Below, one piece after another: positions 35,049 to 43,771 of a stretch of 64,000 nucleotides of DNA (its first letter is position 1; every line of letters begins with the position of its first letter). Source of the DNA: Pseudomonas sp. (lineage in GTDB: Bacteria; Pseudomonadota; Gammaproteobacteria; Pseudomonadales; Pseudomonadaceae). The position numbers were made by a program, and so were the translations under genes. The stretch is taken from positions 83,096 through 147,095 of the forward strand of contig NZ_PEKX01000006.1 of assembly GCF_002796985.1 (NCBI RefSeq), given 5' to 3'. Below the pieces are notes generated by a model, which saw only the letters and a list, made by a program, of their open reading frames with translations, did no database searches and was not told the DNA's origin.

Positions 35049-35534
35049 ATGAGCGATCTCCGCATTCCCTTGCGCGAGGGCGCGCTGGTTTGCCCCGGCT
35101 TTCGCATCCAGGCCCAGCCTGAACCCTCGCTGGAGATCGATGGCGATCTGCTCTGGGCGCTGGAGCAGCCGCGGTGGTGCCCCGTGGCAGTGTTGCTGGA
35201 AGAGCGTGACGGCGCGTTTTGGATCACCCCGCTTCCGTTGGCGCAGCAGCCCGGTTTCGACCCGCAACGGGTGATCGGCTGGTGCGACGAGCCGGTGCGC
35301 ATCGAGCAGCCTGAAGGTGTCGAAGATGCGGAGGCCGCTATCCATTGGTGGCGTGGCGGCACAGTCGAGGACGTGCGCGGACGCATCAGCCACCACCCCT
35401 GGGGGCGTCTGTTGCGCCTCGAAGGTCCGGGTATCGGCCCGGAGCACATTCTCTTTCCCCGTGGCCACGCCTGCCTCTACCTGGGTCATCTGGACGCCGA
35501 CTGGAGCCAATTGCGCTTCGAACTCTTTGCCTGA
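35049..35534 (+). CDS. Conserved hypothetical protein
   Basis: I do not recognise this 161-residue cytoplasmic protein. It is acidic and tryptophan-rich (IHWWRGGTVEDVRGRISHHPWGRLLRLEGPG) and has no signal peptide or membrane segment. GAGCC precedes the ATG. Codon use and GC match the host, so it is probably a normal chromosomal gene. Confidence 0.65.
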   Translation: MSDLRIPLREGALVCPGFRIQAQPEPSLEIDGDLLWALEQPRWCPVAVLLEERDGAFWITPLPLAQQPGFDPQRVIGWCDEPVRIEQPEGVEDAEAAIHWWRGGTVEDVRGRISHHPWGRLLRLEGPGIGPEHILFPRGHACLYLGHLDADWSQLRFELFA

Positions 35535-35665
35535 GCCAGCATCTCACTAGATAGCGGCCCTGCGGTTGCCGCCGAAGTGGCGGGAGCGTGGTGGTCGGTT
35601 GTCTCGCGTGCGAGCGGCCTGCACCTCCTGCTTAGTGCATGCAGTCCATGATGAGGTGACCCAGA

Positions 35666-36061
35666 ATGACCATAACAAAACGGGTAAAAAGCCTTGCGGC
35701 AGTCCTGGTGTTCGCGCAGTTGGGTGTCGTTGCGCAAATCCCGTTGGCTCAGGCCGCCATGGTGGGTACGGGCGAAGTGCTGCAGGCACAGCAGCAACAG
35801 GTCGACCGCGAACAGTTGTTGAAGATGCTCGATGACCAGGGGGTGCAGAAAAAGCTGCAGTCCATGGGCGTGGAGCGCGGCAAGGTCGAACAGCGCATCA
35901 AGAGTCTGTCCAACGAAGAGCTCGCGCAGTTCAACCAGCAACTGGACCAGGCGCCGGCGGGTGGGATCATCGGCATCATCCTGTTGTTCCTGCTGATCTT
36001 CGTGATCACCGACATGCTGTGTATTACCCACATCTTCACCTTCGTGAGGTGCCAGCGTTGA
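35666..36061 (+). CDS. PA2779-family small membrane protein
   Basis: The 131-residue protein has an N-terminal signal or anchor segment (SLAAVLVFAQLGVVAQIPLAQA), a polar glutamine-rich middle (LQAQQQQVDREQLLKMLDDQGV, likely coiled coil) and a C-terminal transmembrane helix (GGIIGIILLFLLIFVITDML). This pattern matches the PA2779 family of Pseudomonas, whose function is unknown. Its stop overlaps the TTG start of the next gene, so the two form an operon, as with PA2779-PA2778. Confidence 0.78.
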   Translation: MTITKRVKSLAAVLVFAQLGVVAQIPLAQAAMVGTGEVLQAQQQQVDREQLLKMLDDQGVQKKLQSMGVERGKVEQRIKSLSNEELAQFNQQLDQAPAGGIIGIILLFLLIFVITDMLCITHIFTFVRCQR

Positions 36062-37017
36062 GGTGCTGGGCCATGGCCGTCGCCCTCGCGGCGGCCGTGG
36101 CACTCGGCGGCTGCGCGCAGTCGCCGACGCTGCCATCCAGCGTGGAGGCGTTGCCGGAGCGAGTGGAGCTGAGCGATGTGCAGTTCTTCCCGCAGCAGGA
36201 GTTTCAGTGCGGCCCGGCCGCGCTCGCGACCATGCTTAACCAGCGCGGCGTGCGGGTGACTCCTCGCGAGCTGAAGGATCGGGTGTTCATCCCCGGCCGC
36301 GAGGGCAGCCTGCAGGTGGAGCTGGTGGCCGCGGCTCGGGAGAAGGGCATGTTGGTCTATCCGCTCAAGCCGCGCCTGGAGAGCATCCTCAGCGAAGTGG
36401 CGGCGGGCAATCCGGTGCTGATCCTGCAGAATCAGGGGCTGGACTGGCTGCCGGTCTGGCACTTCGCAGTGGTGGTCGGCTTTGACCGCAATCGCCACGA
36501 ACTGATCCTCCGCTCGGGCATCACCGAGCGCCTGGTGATCGACTTCACCGCCTTCGACCTGACCTGGAAACGCAGCCAGCGCTGGGCGGTGCTGACCGTA
36601 CCGGTGGATCGCCTGCCTGCCACGGCGGAGCCGACAGCCTGGTTGCGGGCGGCTCATGACCTGGAGGAAACCGGGCAGCCGGCGTTGGCGGAGCAGGCCT
36701 ATCGCACCGCGACCCGTGCCTGGCCGCAGGAGTCCCTCGGCTGGTTCGCCCTCGCCAACGCGCGTTACACGGACGGCAACCTGAGTGATGCCGAGGACGC
36801 GCTGCGCCGCAGTGTCGGCGCGAAGCCGGCGTTTGCAGCGGGCTGGTTCAATCTGGCCAACGTGCTGGGTGAGCGCGGCTGCCCGCAGCAGGCCGGCGTC
36901 GCGGCGAGTTGTGCGCGTCACTTGGCGCCGGACGATGCGCGTTTCTCGCAGAAAGTCAGCAGTGCGGCAGTGGCGGGTGCCAGTTGCCAGTCGGTACCGG
37001 CCTGCCCGGCGAACTGA
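36058..37017 (+). CDS. PA2778-type lipoprotein: C39-like cysteine peptidase with TPR repeats
   Basis: The 319-residue product begins with a lipoprotein signal (AAAVALGGC, lipobox Cys near residue 19). The first ~170 residues resemble peptidase family C39: QQEFQCGPAALATMLN carries the catalytic Cys and VWHFAVVVGFD the His. The rest is TPR-like (EQAYRTATRAWPQESLGWFALANARY and a second repeat). I placed the start at TTG 36058, since GAGGTG lies seven bases upstream and it overlaps the previous stop; an ATG at 36073 is an alternative. It probably acts at the inner face of the outer membrane. Its substrate is unknown. Confidence 0.78.
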   Translation: MRCWAMAVALAAAVALGGCAQSPTLPSSVEALPERVELSDVQFFPQQEFQCGPAALATMLNQRGVRVTPRELKDRVFIPGREGSLQVELVAAAREKGMLVYPLKPRLESILSEVAAGNPVLILQNQGLDWLPVWHFAVVVGFDRNRHELILRSGITERLVIDFTAFDLTWKRSQRWAVLTVPVDRLPATAEPTAWLRAAHDLEETGQPALAEQAYRTATRAWPQESLGWFALANARYTDGNLSDAEDALRRSVGAKPAFAAGWFNLANVLGERGCPQQAGVAASCARHLAPDDARFSQKVSSAAVAGASCQSVPACPAN

Positions 37018-37181
37018 GGCTGCCGGTTCCTGAGCCAAAGCGGGGAGGGCGTAGCGAGTCCTGCAATGCCCCCGGCGAGGTGCTTGGCGTGGCCACGAAA
37101 AAAACATCGGTACGCGGCGGAGCGTCAGCCAAGGCGAGTGCGTCGGCTGCGAAGAAGGTGGCGCCTCGCGATGAAAAAGAA

Positions 37182-37208
37182 AACGGCGCCCAGAGGCGCC
37201 GTTCTTCT
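37182..37208. terminator. Terminator between convergent genes
   Basis: Stem AACGGCGCC / GGCGCCGTT with a 4-nt loop; A-rich on the left and T/C-rich on the right, so it may act on both strands. Confidence 0.8.
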
Positions 37209-37225
37209 TCGTGCGGTGCGGAGCG

Positions 37226-38509
37226 TCAGACGCCCAGCTTGTCTCGCAGGGTGTAGTACCAGGCACCGATCGCGGAGAACGGAACCTGGAACATGCGCCC
37301 GCCCGGGAAGGGATAGTGCGGCAGATCGGCAAAGGCGTCGAAACGCTCGGCCTGGCCACGCAGGGCCTCGGCCAGCACCTTGCCGGCGAGGTGGGTATAG
37401 GTAACGCCGTGGCCGGAGCAGCCCTGGGAGTAGTAGATGTTGTCGCCGATGCGGCCAACCTGCGGCAGGCGCGAGAGGGTCAGCAGGAAGTTGCCGGTCC
37501 AGGCGAAGTCGATCTTCACGTCCTTCAGCTGCGGGAAGACCTTGAGCATCTTCGGACGAATGATCGCCTCGATGTTCGACGGATCACGCGCACCGTAGAC
37601 CACGCCGCCGCCGAAGATCAGACGGTTGTCGCCGGTCAGGCGGTAGTAGTCGAGCAGGTAGTTGCAGTCTTCGACGCAGTAGTCCTGCGGCAGCAGGGAC
37701 TTGGCCAGGTCGGCGCTCAGCGGCTCGGTGGTGATCACCTGGGTCCCGCACGGCATGGACTTGGACGCCAGTTCCGGAACCAGGCCGCCGAGGTAGGCGT
37801 TACCGGCCACCACGATGAACTTGGCTTTTACGCGGCCTTGCGGAGTGTGCACGACCGGGTTGGCACCACGTTCGATACGGATGGCAGGAGACTGCTCGTG
37901 AATCACGCCGCCCAGCGATTCCACGGCCGCGGCTTCGCCCAGGGCGAGGTTCAGCGGGTGGATGTGGCCGCCGCTCATGTCGAGCATGCCGCCGACGTAG
38001 CTGTCGGTCTTGACGACTTCGCGGATGCGCTTGGCGTCCAGCAGTTCCAGCTGGGTGTGGCCGAAACGCTCCCACAGCTTCTTCTGGGACTCCAGGTGGC
38101 CCATCTGCTTGGCGCTGAGGGCCGCGAACACGCCACCGTCCTTCAGGTCGCACTGGATGTTGTACTTGGCGATACGATCGCGAATGATGCGGCCGCCTTC
38201 GAAAGCCATGTCACCCAGCAATTTGGCCTGCTTGGCGCCGACGGTGCGTTCGATGACGTCGATGTCACGGCTATAGCTGTTGACGATCTGGCCGCCGTTG
38301 CGGCCCGACGCGCCGAAGCCGACCTTGGCGGCTTCCAGTACGGTGACCTTGAAGCCGCTTTCCAGCAGGAACAGGGCGGTCGACAAGCCGGTGTAGCCTG
38401 CGCCGATCACGCAGACATCGGTTTCCACCTCGCCCTGCAGTTCAGGACGGGCCGGAACCGGGTTGGCCGAAGCTGCGTAATAGGAAGTGGGGTAGGAAGT
38501 GTGCGGCAT
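37226..38509 (-). CDS. pauB3: FAD-dependent gamma-glutamylpolyamine oxidoreductase (PuuB/PauB family)
   Basis: The 427-residue DAO-family flavoprotein oxidises gamma-glutamylated putrescine or related polyamines. It has the FAD Rossmann motif CVIGAGYTGLSTALFLLESGFKVTVLEA (30s-50s), the GASGRNGGQ motif and a C-terminal YYSQGCSGHGVTYTHLAGK FAD-binding stretch. P. aeruginosa has four PauB paralogues, and the N-terminus MPHTSYPTSYYAASAN and the neighbours (PA2778/PA2779 homologues) point to PA2776, PauB3. The exact paralogue name is an inference from memory. Confidence 0.85.
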   Translation of the reverse strand: MPHTSYPTSYYAASANPVPARPELQGEVETDVCVIGAGYTGLSTALFLLESGFKVTVLEAAKVGFGASGRNGGQIVNSYSRDIDVIERTVGAKQAKLLGDMAFEGGRIIRDRIAKYNIQCDLKDGGVFAALSAKQMGHLESQKKLWERFGHTQLELLDAKRIREVVKTDSYVGGMLDMSGGHIHPLNLALGEAAAVESLGGVIHEQSPAIRIERGANPVVHTPQGRVKAKFIVVAGNAYLGGLVPELASKSMPCGTQVITTEPLSADLAKSLLPQDYCVEDCNYLLDYYRLTGDNRLIFGGGVVYGARDPSNIEAIIRPKMLKVFPQLKDVKIDFAWTGNFLLTLSRLPQVGRIGDNIYYSQGCSGHGVTYTHLAGKVLAEALRGQAERFDAFADLPHYPFPGGRMFQVPFSAIGAWYYTLRDKLGV

Positions 38510-38652
38510 AATGCACCTGTGTTTGTTATTTTTTACGAGATGAGCGGATGCTACCTGAGTCGAATCTGGCCGGCTAGTGCCCGTGCAAAATAATTTACGG
38601 ACGGTCGAACATAAAAAAATTCACTTTTTCAGTGGCTTAGCTGAAAAAGTGC

Positions 38653-38680
38653 TTGACGCTCGAAAGTGATCGCGTAGAAT
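38653..38680 (+). promoter_or_regulatory. Promoter of tRNA-Val
   Basis: TTGACG (-35) and TAGAAT (-10) are separated by 16 bases, followed by a GCGCC discriminator typical of stable-RNA promoters in Pseudomonas. Confidence 0.8.
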
Positions 38681-38694
38681 GCGCCCCACACGAC

Positions 38695-38771
38695 AGGCAC
38701 ATAGCTCAGTTGGTTAGAGCACCACCTTGACATGGTGGGGGTCGTTGGTTCGAGTCCAATTGTGCCTACCA
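38695..38771 (+). tRNA. tRNA-Val (anticodon GAC)
   Basis: The acceptor arms AGGCACA and TGTGCCT pair fully and ACCA is encoded. The anticodon stem is CCACC / GGTGG with loop TTGACAT, so the anticodon is GAC and reads GUC/GUU. The T arm is GTTGG-TTCGAGT-CCAAT. Length is 77 bases. It has its own promoter and terminator. Confidence 0.97.
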
Positions 38772-38799
38772 AACAAACCCGCTTCTGGCGGTACTTAGA

Positions 38800-38826
38800 G
38801 GGCGATCCGAAAGGATCGCCCTTTTT
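38800..38826 (+). terminator. Terminator of tRNA-Val
   Basis: Stem GGGCGATCC / GGATCGCCC, GAAA loop, then five T. Confidence 0.92.
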
Positions 38827-38910
38827 GTTTGCCTGTGGAAAAGTTGCTGGTCCGCGAAGGCGCGGGCGCACCTGCTATGGTGTTCCCTTGGGGTGTGGTC
38901 GGAGGTGGTG

Positions 38911-39432
38911 ATGAGCAGTCTGCGATCCTGGTTGTTGTTCGGTACTTTGCTTGTCCCGTTGCCAGCGCTGGCGGAAATGCAGGTGATCTGGCCGCAGGGT
39001 TGGGATGTCTCGCGTTCGCCGGCGGATGCCGCCGCCAATGCGCCGGTGGTTCGCCAGCGCGGCGTGCGCATGGCGCAAGACGGATCCCAGGACCTGGTCA
39101 TGGAGGTTACGCGCAGTCGACTCGGTTCCGGTGTCGCGGTCAGCGTCGAGAATGTCATCGTCGAGATGCGCAAGGCGTTGCAGAAAGACTTCATGCGCCA
39201 GGGTTTCCAGGCGGCGTGCGGCAAGCCGCTGGAGACGAAGCTGGGTGGGCTGGCGGGGCTGGAAGTCCATTGCGGCATCAGTCAGAACGGCACCGAAGTG
39301 CTCAGGCAGACTGTGCAGGTCGCGCTCGGTGATGGGGTGGCCTACTCGCTGACCTATGCGGCACCGTCCCAGCGCTATGCGGCGCTGGCGGGGGAGATCG
39401 AGTCGGTGAAGGTGGGTATCAGTCTGCACTGA
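38911..39432 (+). CDS. Exported hypothetical protein (possibly DUF4946)
   Basis: The 173-residue protein has a signal peptide (SWLLFGTLLVPLPALA-EM) and no other membrane segment, so it is periplasmic. Two cysteines (AACGKP and VHCGIS) could form a disulfide. It resembles the small Pseudomonas DUF4946 group, but I am not certain. GGAGG six bases before 38911 fixes the start; an earlier in-frame ATG at 38893 is less likely. A terminator follows. Confidence 0.7.
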   Translation: MSSLRSWLLFGTLLVPLPALAEMQVIWPQGWDVSRSPADAAANAPVVRQRGVRMAQDGSQDLVMEVTRSRLGSGVAVSVENVIVEMRKALQKDFMRQGFQAACGKPLETKLGGLAGLEVHCGISQNGTEVLRQTVQVALGDGVAYSLTYAAPSQRYAALAGEIESVKVGISLH

Positions 39433-39467
39433 GTGCTGCCTTCCTTTATATAAGAAGGCACAAATGC

Positions 39468-39493
39468 AAAGCCCCGCTTAGGCGGGGCTTTTT
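39468..39493 (+). terminator. Terminator after the exported protein gene
   Basis: Stem AAAGCCCCGC / GCGGGGCTTT with a TTAG loop and T run. A second small hairpin (TGCCTTC ... GAAGGCA, 39437-39460) lies just before it. Confidence 0.9.
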
Positions 39494-39504
39494 CGTTTTC
39501 TGGC

Positions 39505-39729
39505 TCAGGCAGCGATGGTGGCTTGCACTCGCTGGATCACCGCGTTCAGCGGTGCCTCACCCAGATACTGCTGGGGATAGAGGCGCTCGGTGTGCTTGGC
39601 GATGCCATGCTCGTTCACCAGGGTGAAGCTGAAGCCATGCTTGCGCGTGGCCTGGATGACGCAGTTCAGAGGGGCGAAGGCCGCGGAGAGGGTGCCAATC
39701 GCCTCCTGGATTTGCAGGGAAGTTTTCAT
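39505..39729 (-). CDS. DUF1652-family small protein
   Basis: The 74-residue cytosolic protein (LQIQEAIGTLSAAFAPLNCVIQ ... FSFTLVNEHGIAKHTERLYPQQYL) fits the DUF1652 family, common in Pseudomonas and of unknown function. GGAAAGAC precedes the ATG at 39729. The in-frame extension to 39921 is AT-rich promoter sequence. Confidence 0.7.
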   Translation of the reverse strand: MKTSLQIQEAIGTLSAAFAPLNCVIQATRKHGFSFTLVNEHGIAKHTERLYPQQYLGEAPLNAVIQRVQATIAA

Positions 39730-40133
39730 TGTCTTGTCTTTCCAAATAGGTAACGGTCCTGTGACCGTCGAAATCGTCAAAAGCTCCGGGTGCGATCTGA
39801 GAATGCAGAAGACGTGTGACCGGAATATGGCAGCGATTGGAAACTTGGGGGTCTGTCGCGCCAGGCTGCAATGTTGGGTAAAGGCAGATGATCTGACGTG
39901 GGGCGCTGATCGCTCGGGCAAATGTTCCTGGCGCGGTTGACGTGCTCTGGAATCGATGCGGAGGATGCGCTGGCCGTGGCCCTGTAGAGCCCAGATTCTG
40001 CCCTGGATCAGGTAGGGAGTACTGGGAGGGGCGACCTTGGGTTTGGTGTTCGCTTCAACGATTATAAGGAATCCTGCTAACGATGGCTAGTTTTTATACA
40101 GCCGTCGGTCAGTTCCCTGTGGTGGATAGGGTA
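39730..40133. other. Intergenic region without a gene
   Basis: It holds the promoter region of the DUF1652 gene, and nothing else was recognised. The right end is the 3' flank of mvaU. Confidence 0.5.
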
Positions 40134-40161
40134 TTCCGCGGAGCGGGAGCGCTCCGCGGAA
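40134..40161. terminator. Hairpin after mvaU
   Basis: A 12-bp stem (TTCCGCGGAGCG / CGCTCCGCGGAA) with a GGAG loop lies just beyond the mvaU stop on the minus strand. On that strand an AT-containing stretch follows, but no clean T run. Confidence 0.65.
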
Positions 40162-40169
40162 GCGCGGTG

Positions 40170-40523
40170 TTACTGCAGCCAGGACTCCACGGTGTCGCCA
40201 CCGTACTGCTGTTTCCAGGCTTTCAGGGTCTTGTGGTTGCCGCCTTTGGTTTCGATAGTCTCGCCGTTATGCGGGTTCTTGTAGACTTTCAGTTGGCGGG
40301 TGCGGCGCGGCTGTTGTGCGGCGGCGGGCTCGGCAGAGATCTGCGGGTCGAGAATGTCGATGACATTGCGCAGGTTCATGCCGTACTGGTCCATCAGGGA
40401 TTGTAGTTGATCCTTGAACTCCAGTTCTTTTTTCAGGCCGCCATCGCTCTTGAGTTTCTCGAGGAGGGCGAGTTGTTCTTGGAGTTTGCGCTCGGCTTCA
40501 CGGAATTCCGCAAGTTTGGACAT
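40170..40523 (-). CDS. mvaU: H-NS-like nucleoid protein, MvaT/MvaU family
   Basis: The 117-residue xenogeneic silencer binds AT-rich DNA. The N-terminal half is a coiled-coil oligomerisation region (MSKLAEFREAERKLQEQLALLEKLKSD). The C-terminal half has the DNA-binding motif of the family (RRTRQLKVYKNPHNGETIETKGGNHKTLKAWKQQYG), with the RGN-like loop. Length and N-terminus fit MvaU better than MvaT; the exact paralogue is inferred. Its upstream region is AT-rich, as expected for autoregulation. It is divergent from an AT-richer alpha/beta hydrolase gene, a plausible silencing target. Confidence 0.85.
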   Translation of the reverse strand: MSKLAEFREAERKLQEQLALLEKLKSDGGLKKELEFKDQLQSLMDQYGMNLRNVIDILDPQISAEPAAAQQPRRTRQLKVYKNPHNGETIETKGGNHKTLKAWKQQYGGDTVESWLQ

Positions 40524-40771
40524 CTAGGTGCTCCCGTAAGTAGGGTTGATTAGTACCGGGCGATTCTGTGTTCTGGTGACTGTGCGCGTCAACTGAATAT
40601 ATGAATTGTTGCGATTGGGAAGAAACCTTTAAATATTAAGAGCACATGAAGGGTTGGCGAAATAATTGATCGGTGGGGGATAATGCGTGGATTCAAGGGG
40701 GTTGCCTGCCCGTCAGTAACCCCTGGAAAAACCTGTGTGCTTTATTGTGGTGCGTTGCGTGCGAGTGCTGG

Positions 40772-41605
40772 ATGAATAACGAGATAGTGCGATACCGGGT
40801 TGGTGACTATGAGCTGACGTGCCAGGTTGCCGGGCAAGGGGTGCCGCTGCTGCTGGTTCACGGGTCGCTTTGTGACTATCGCTACTGGCAGGGGCAGATT
40901 GAGGCTTTGTCTGGCCGCTATCGTGTGATAGTACCCAGTCTGCGTCACTATTTCCCCGAACAATGGGATGGTGAGGGCACGGGCTTCACGACCGAGCAAC
41001 ATGTCCGTGATCTGCTGGCGCTACTTGATAAGTTGCCCGGACAGGTTCATCTGTTGGGCCATTCGCGAGGCGGCAATCTCTGTTTACGAATGGCGCTGGC
41101 GGCTCCGCAGAAACTGCTTTCCTTGACGCTTGCAGATCCCGGAGGAGATTTTGCCGATGATGTCTTCACTGGGGTAAATATCGAAGCGCCAGTATCTCCC
41201 GTTGAGCGCAATCAGTTTCGTCAGCAGGCGCTGAAGTTGATTCGTGCTGGTGAGGTGGAGGAGGGGTTGCGACTCTTTGTCGATACAGTTAGTGGGGCAG
41301 GGGTTTGGGCTCGATCCTCCCGGCAGTTCCGTGAAATGGCAACGGCCAATGCCATGACGTTGGTCGGGCAAGTGGCCGACCATCCGGTGCCCATTAATCG
41401 CGAACAAATTGAACAATTGCAGATGCCGGTACTGCTGATCGGTGGAGCTGGAAGTCCAGAGCCGTTTCCGCGAATCATTCAGGCGCTGCAATCGATCATT
41501 AGAAATGCCCAGACGGTGGTGATTCCTGGGGCGTCCCATGGCATGAACGTGATTCGCCCAGCAACCTTTAATCGTGCCGTGCTGGAATTTGTCGAGTGGT
41601 GCTGA
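40772..41605 (+). CDS. Alpha/beta hydrolase
   Basis: The 277-residue cytosolic hydrolase has LLLVHGS (oxyanion region), the nucleophile elbow GHSRGG with Ser98, and His in GASHGMN near the C-terminus, so a complete triad is likely. It has no signal peptide. The start MNNEIVRYRV has a weak ribosome site; the frame extends upstream to 40673 through AT-rich DNA that looks non-coding. Base composition is lower in GC than the flanks, hinting at later acquisition. Substrate unknown. Confidence 0.8.
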   Translation: MNNEIVRYRVGDYELTCQVAGQGVPLLLVHGSLCDYRYWQGQIEALSGRYRVIVPSLRHYFPEQWDGEGTGFTTEQHVRDLLALLDKLPGQVHLLGHSRGGNLCLRMALAAPQKLLSLTLADPGGDFADDVFTGVNIEAPVSPVERNQFRQQALKLIRAGEVEEGLRLFVDTVSGAGVWARSSRQFREMATANAMTLVGQVADHPVPINREQIEQLQMPVLLIGGAGSPEPFPRIIQALQSIIRNAQTVVIPGASHGMNVIRPATFNRAVLEFVEWC

Positions 41606-41660
41606 GTGACGCCAGAGTTGCCGCTCGTCAGTTTCGCTAACTTGCAGTAACATTCCACGT

Positions 41661-41690
41661 CCTGCCCGCTATCGTTCGCGGGCAGGTTTT
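41661..41690 (+). terminator. Terminator between the hydrolase and thrS
   Basis: Stem CCTGCCCGC / GCGGGCAGG with an 8-nt loop and TTTT. It separates the hydrolase gene from the thrS operon. Confidence 0.8.
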
Positions 41691-41846
41691 CGATTTCTTC
41701 CAGTGATCTACGTCCGCGCGCGAATGCGCAGGGTGCCGACAAGGCGCCTGCCACTGTGAGGCAGGCTTTCCCGGCGGGCGACGCTTACTGGCACATCCCA
41801 ACCCATGTGGCCTTTCGTAGGGGTCACCACTAGGAGAGGAGGCGCC

Positions 41847-43769
41847 ATGCCCATCATTACTCTTCCCGACGGTAGTCAGCGTTCCTTCGATCATCCGGTC
41901 AGTGTGACCGAGGTGGCGCAATCCATTGGCGCAGGCTTGGCGAAAGCCACTCTGGCCGGCAAGGTCAACGGCCGTTTGGTCGATGCCTGCGACATCATCG
42001 ACAGCGATGCGACGCTGCAGATCATTACCCCGAAGGACGAGGACGGGCTGGAAATCATCCGCCACTCCTGCGCGCACCTGGTGGGCCATGCGGTCAAGCA
42101 GCTGTATCCAACCGCCAAGATGGTTATCGGTCCGGTGATCGATGAGGGCTTCTATTACGACATCGCCTTCGAGCGCCCCTTTACGCCGGAAGACATGGCC
42201 GCCATCGAAAAGCGCATGGCCGAGTTGATCGAGAAGGACTACGACGTCATCAAGAAGATGACTCCGCGTGCCGAAGTCATCGAGACCTTCAAGGCTCGTG
42301 GTGAGGAATACAAGCTGCGCCTCATCGAGGATATGCCGGACGAGAAGGCCATGGGCCTGTACTTCCATGAGGAGTACGTGGACATGTGCCGCGGCCCGCA
42401 TGTGCCGAACACGCGTTTCCTGAAAGCCTTCAAGCTGACCAAGATTTCCGGCGCGTACTGGCGCGGCGACTCGAAGAACGAGCAGCTGCAGCGTGTCTAT
42501 GGCACCGCCTGGGCGGACAAGAAGCAGTTGGCCGCCTACATTCAGCGCATCGAGGAAGCCGAGAAGCGCGATCACCGCCGCATCGGCAAGCAGCTCGACC
42601 TCTTCCATCTCCAGGAAGAAGCGCCGGGCATGGTCTTCTGGCACCCGAACGGCTGGACCGTCTATCAGGTGCTCGAGCAGTACATGCGCAAGGTGCAGCG
42701 TGACCACGGTTATGTGGAGGTGCGCACTCCTCAGGTCGTCGACCGTATCCTCTGGGAGCGTTCCGGTCACTGGACCAACTACGCCGAAAACATGTTCACC
42801 ACTGCGTCGGAAAGTCGCGACTTCGCGGTCAAGCCGATGAACTGCCCGTGCCACGTGCAGATCTTCAATCAGGGCCTGAAGTCCTACCGTGACCTGCCGC
42901 TGCGCCTCGCCGAGTTCGGCGCCTGCCACCGCAATGAGCCGTCCGGCGCGCTGCACGGCATCATGCGTGTGCGTGGTTTCACTCAGGACGACGCCCACAT
43001 CTTCTGCACTGAAGAGCAGGTGAAGAAGGAAGCGGCCGACTTCATCAGGCTAACCCTGCAGGTCTATTCGGACTTCGGTTTCAGCGATGTCTCCATGAAG
43101 CTGTCCACTCGTCCGGCCAAGCGCGTTGGTTCCGAAGAGCTGTGGGACCGCGCCGAAAGTGCGCTGGCCGACGCCCTGAACGAATCCGGCCTGGAGTGGG
43201 AATACCAGCCGGGCGAGGGCGCGTTCTACGGTCCGAAGATCGAGTTCACCCTGAAAGATTGCCTCGGCCGTAACTGGCAGTGTGGCACCCTGCAGTACGA
43301 TCCGAACCTGCCGGAACGTCTGGATGCCAGCTATATCGCCGAAGATAACAGTCGTACCCGTCCGGTCATGCTGCATCGCGCGATTCTCGGATCCTTCGAG
43401 CGCTTCATCGGCATGCTCATCGAGCACTACGCGGGCCTGTTCCCTGCGTGGCTCGCGCCGACCCAGGCCGTGGTGATGAATATCACTGACAAGCAGGGCG
43501 AATGGGCCGAAGAAGTGGTTCGTCAGCTCGAGGAAAGCGGATTCCGTGCCAAGTCCGACTTGAGAAACGAGAAAATTGGCTTTAAAATCCGCGAGCATAC
43601 CTTGCTCAAGGTTCCCTATCTGCTTGTTATAGGCGATCGGGAAGTTGAATCGCAGGCCGTCGCCGTACGTACGCGCGAAGGGGCAGACCTCGGCTCGATG
43701 CCGGTCGCCCAGTTCGCTGAGCTGCTTGCTCAGGCGGTTTCCCGGCGTGGTCGCCAAGACTCGGAGTAA
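41847..43769 (+). CDS. thrS: Threonyl-tRNA synthetase
   Basis: The 640-residue class II synthetase charges tRNA-Thr. It has an N-terminal TGS domain (~1-62), the editing domain with HSCAHLVGHAVKQL (Zn/editing His), the catalytic core with CPCHVQIF and GACHRNEPSGALHG, motif 3 (LHRAILGSFERFIGMLIEHY), and a C-terminal anticodon domain. AGGAGAGGAGG precedes the start. It heads the translation operon thrS-infC-rpmI-rplT-pheST-ihfA. Confidence 0.97.
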   Translation: MPIITLPDGSQRSFDHPVSVTEVAQSIGAGLAKATLAGKVNGRLVDACDIIDSDATLQIITPKDEDGLEIIRHSCAHLVGHAVKQLYPTAKMVIGPVIDEGFYYDIAFERPFTPEDMAAIEKRMAELIEKDYDVIKKMTPRAEVIETFKARGEEYKLRLIEDMPDEKAMGLYFHEEYVDMCRGPHVPNTRFLKAFKLTKISGAYWRGDSKNEQLQRVYGTAWADKKQLAAYIQRIEEAEKRDHRRIGKQLDLFHLQEEAPGMVFWHPNGWTVYQVLEQYMRKVQRDHGYVEVRTPQVVDRILWERSGHWTNYAENMFTTASESRDFAVKPMNCPCHVQIFNQGLKSYRDLPLRLAEFGACHRNEPSGALHGIMRVRGFTQDDAHIFCTEEQVKKEAADFIRLTLQVYSDFGFSDVSMKLSTRPAKRVGSEELWDRAESALADALNESGLEWEYQPGEGAFYGPKIEFTLKDCLGRNWQCGTLQYDPNLPERLDASYIAEDNSRTRPVMLHRAILGSFERFIGMLIEHYAGLFPAWLAPTQAVVMNITDKQGEWAEEVVRQLEESGFRAKSDLRNEKIGFKIREHTLLKVPYLLVIGDREVESQAVAVRTREGADLGSMPVAQFAELLAQAVSRRGRQDSE

Positions 43770-43771
43770 TC

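Noticed and set aside
37089..37256. A 55-codon Lys/Ala-rich frame after the PA2778-like gene
   Set aside because: It has a passable ribosome site and histone-like composition, but it runs through the bidirectional terminator at 37182-37208 into the antisense of pauB3. Too weak to call.
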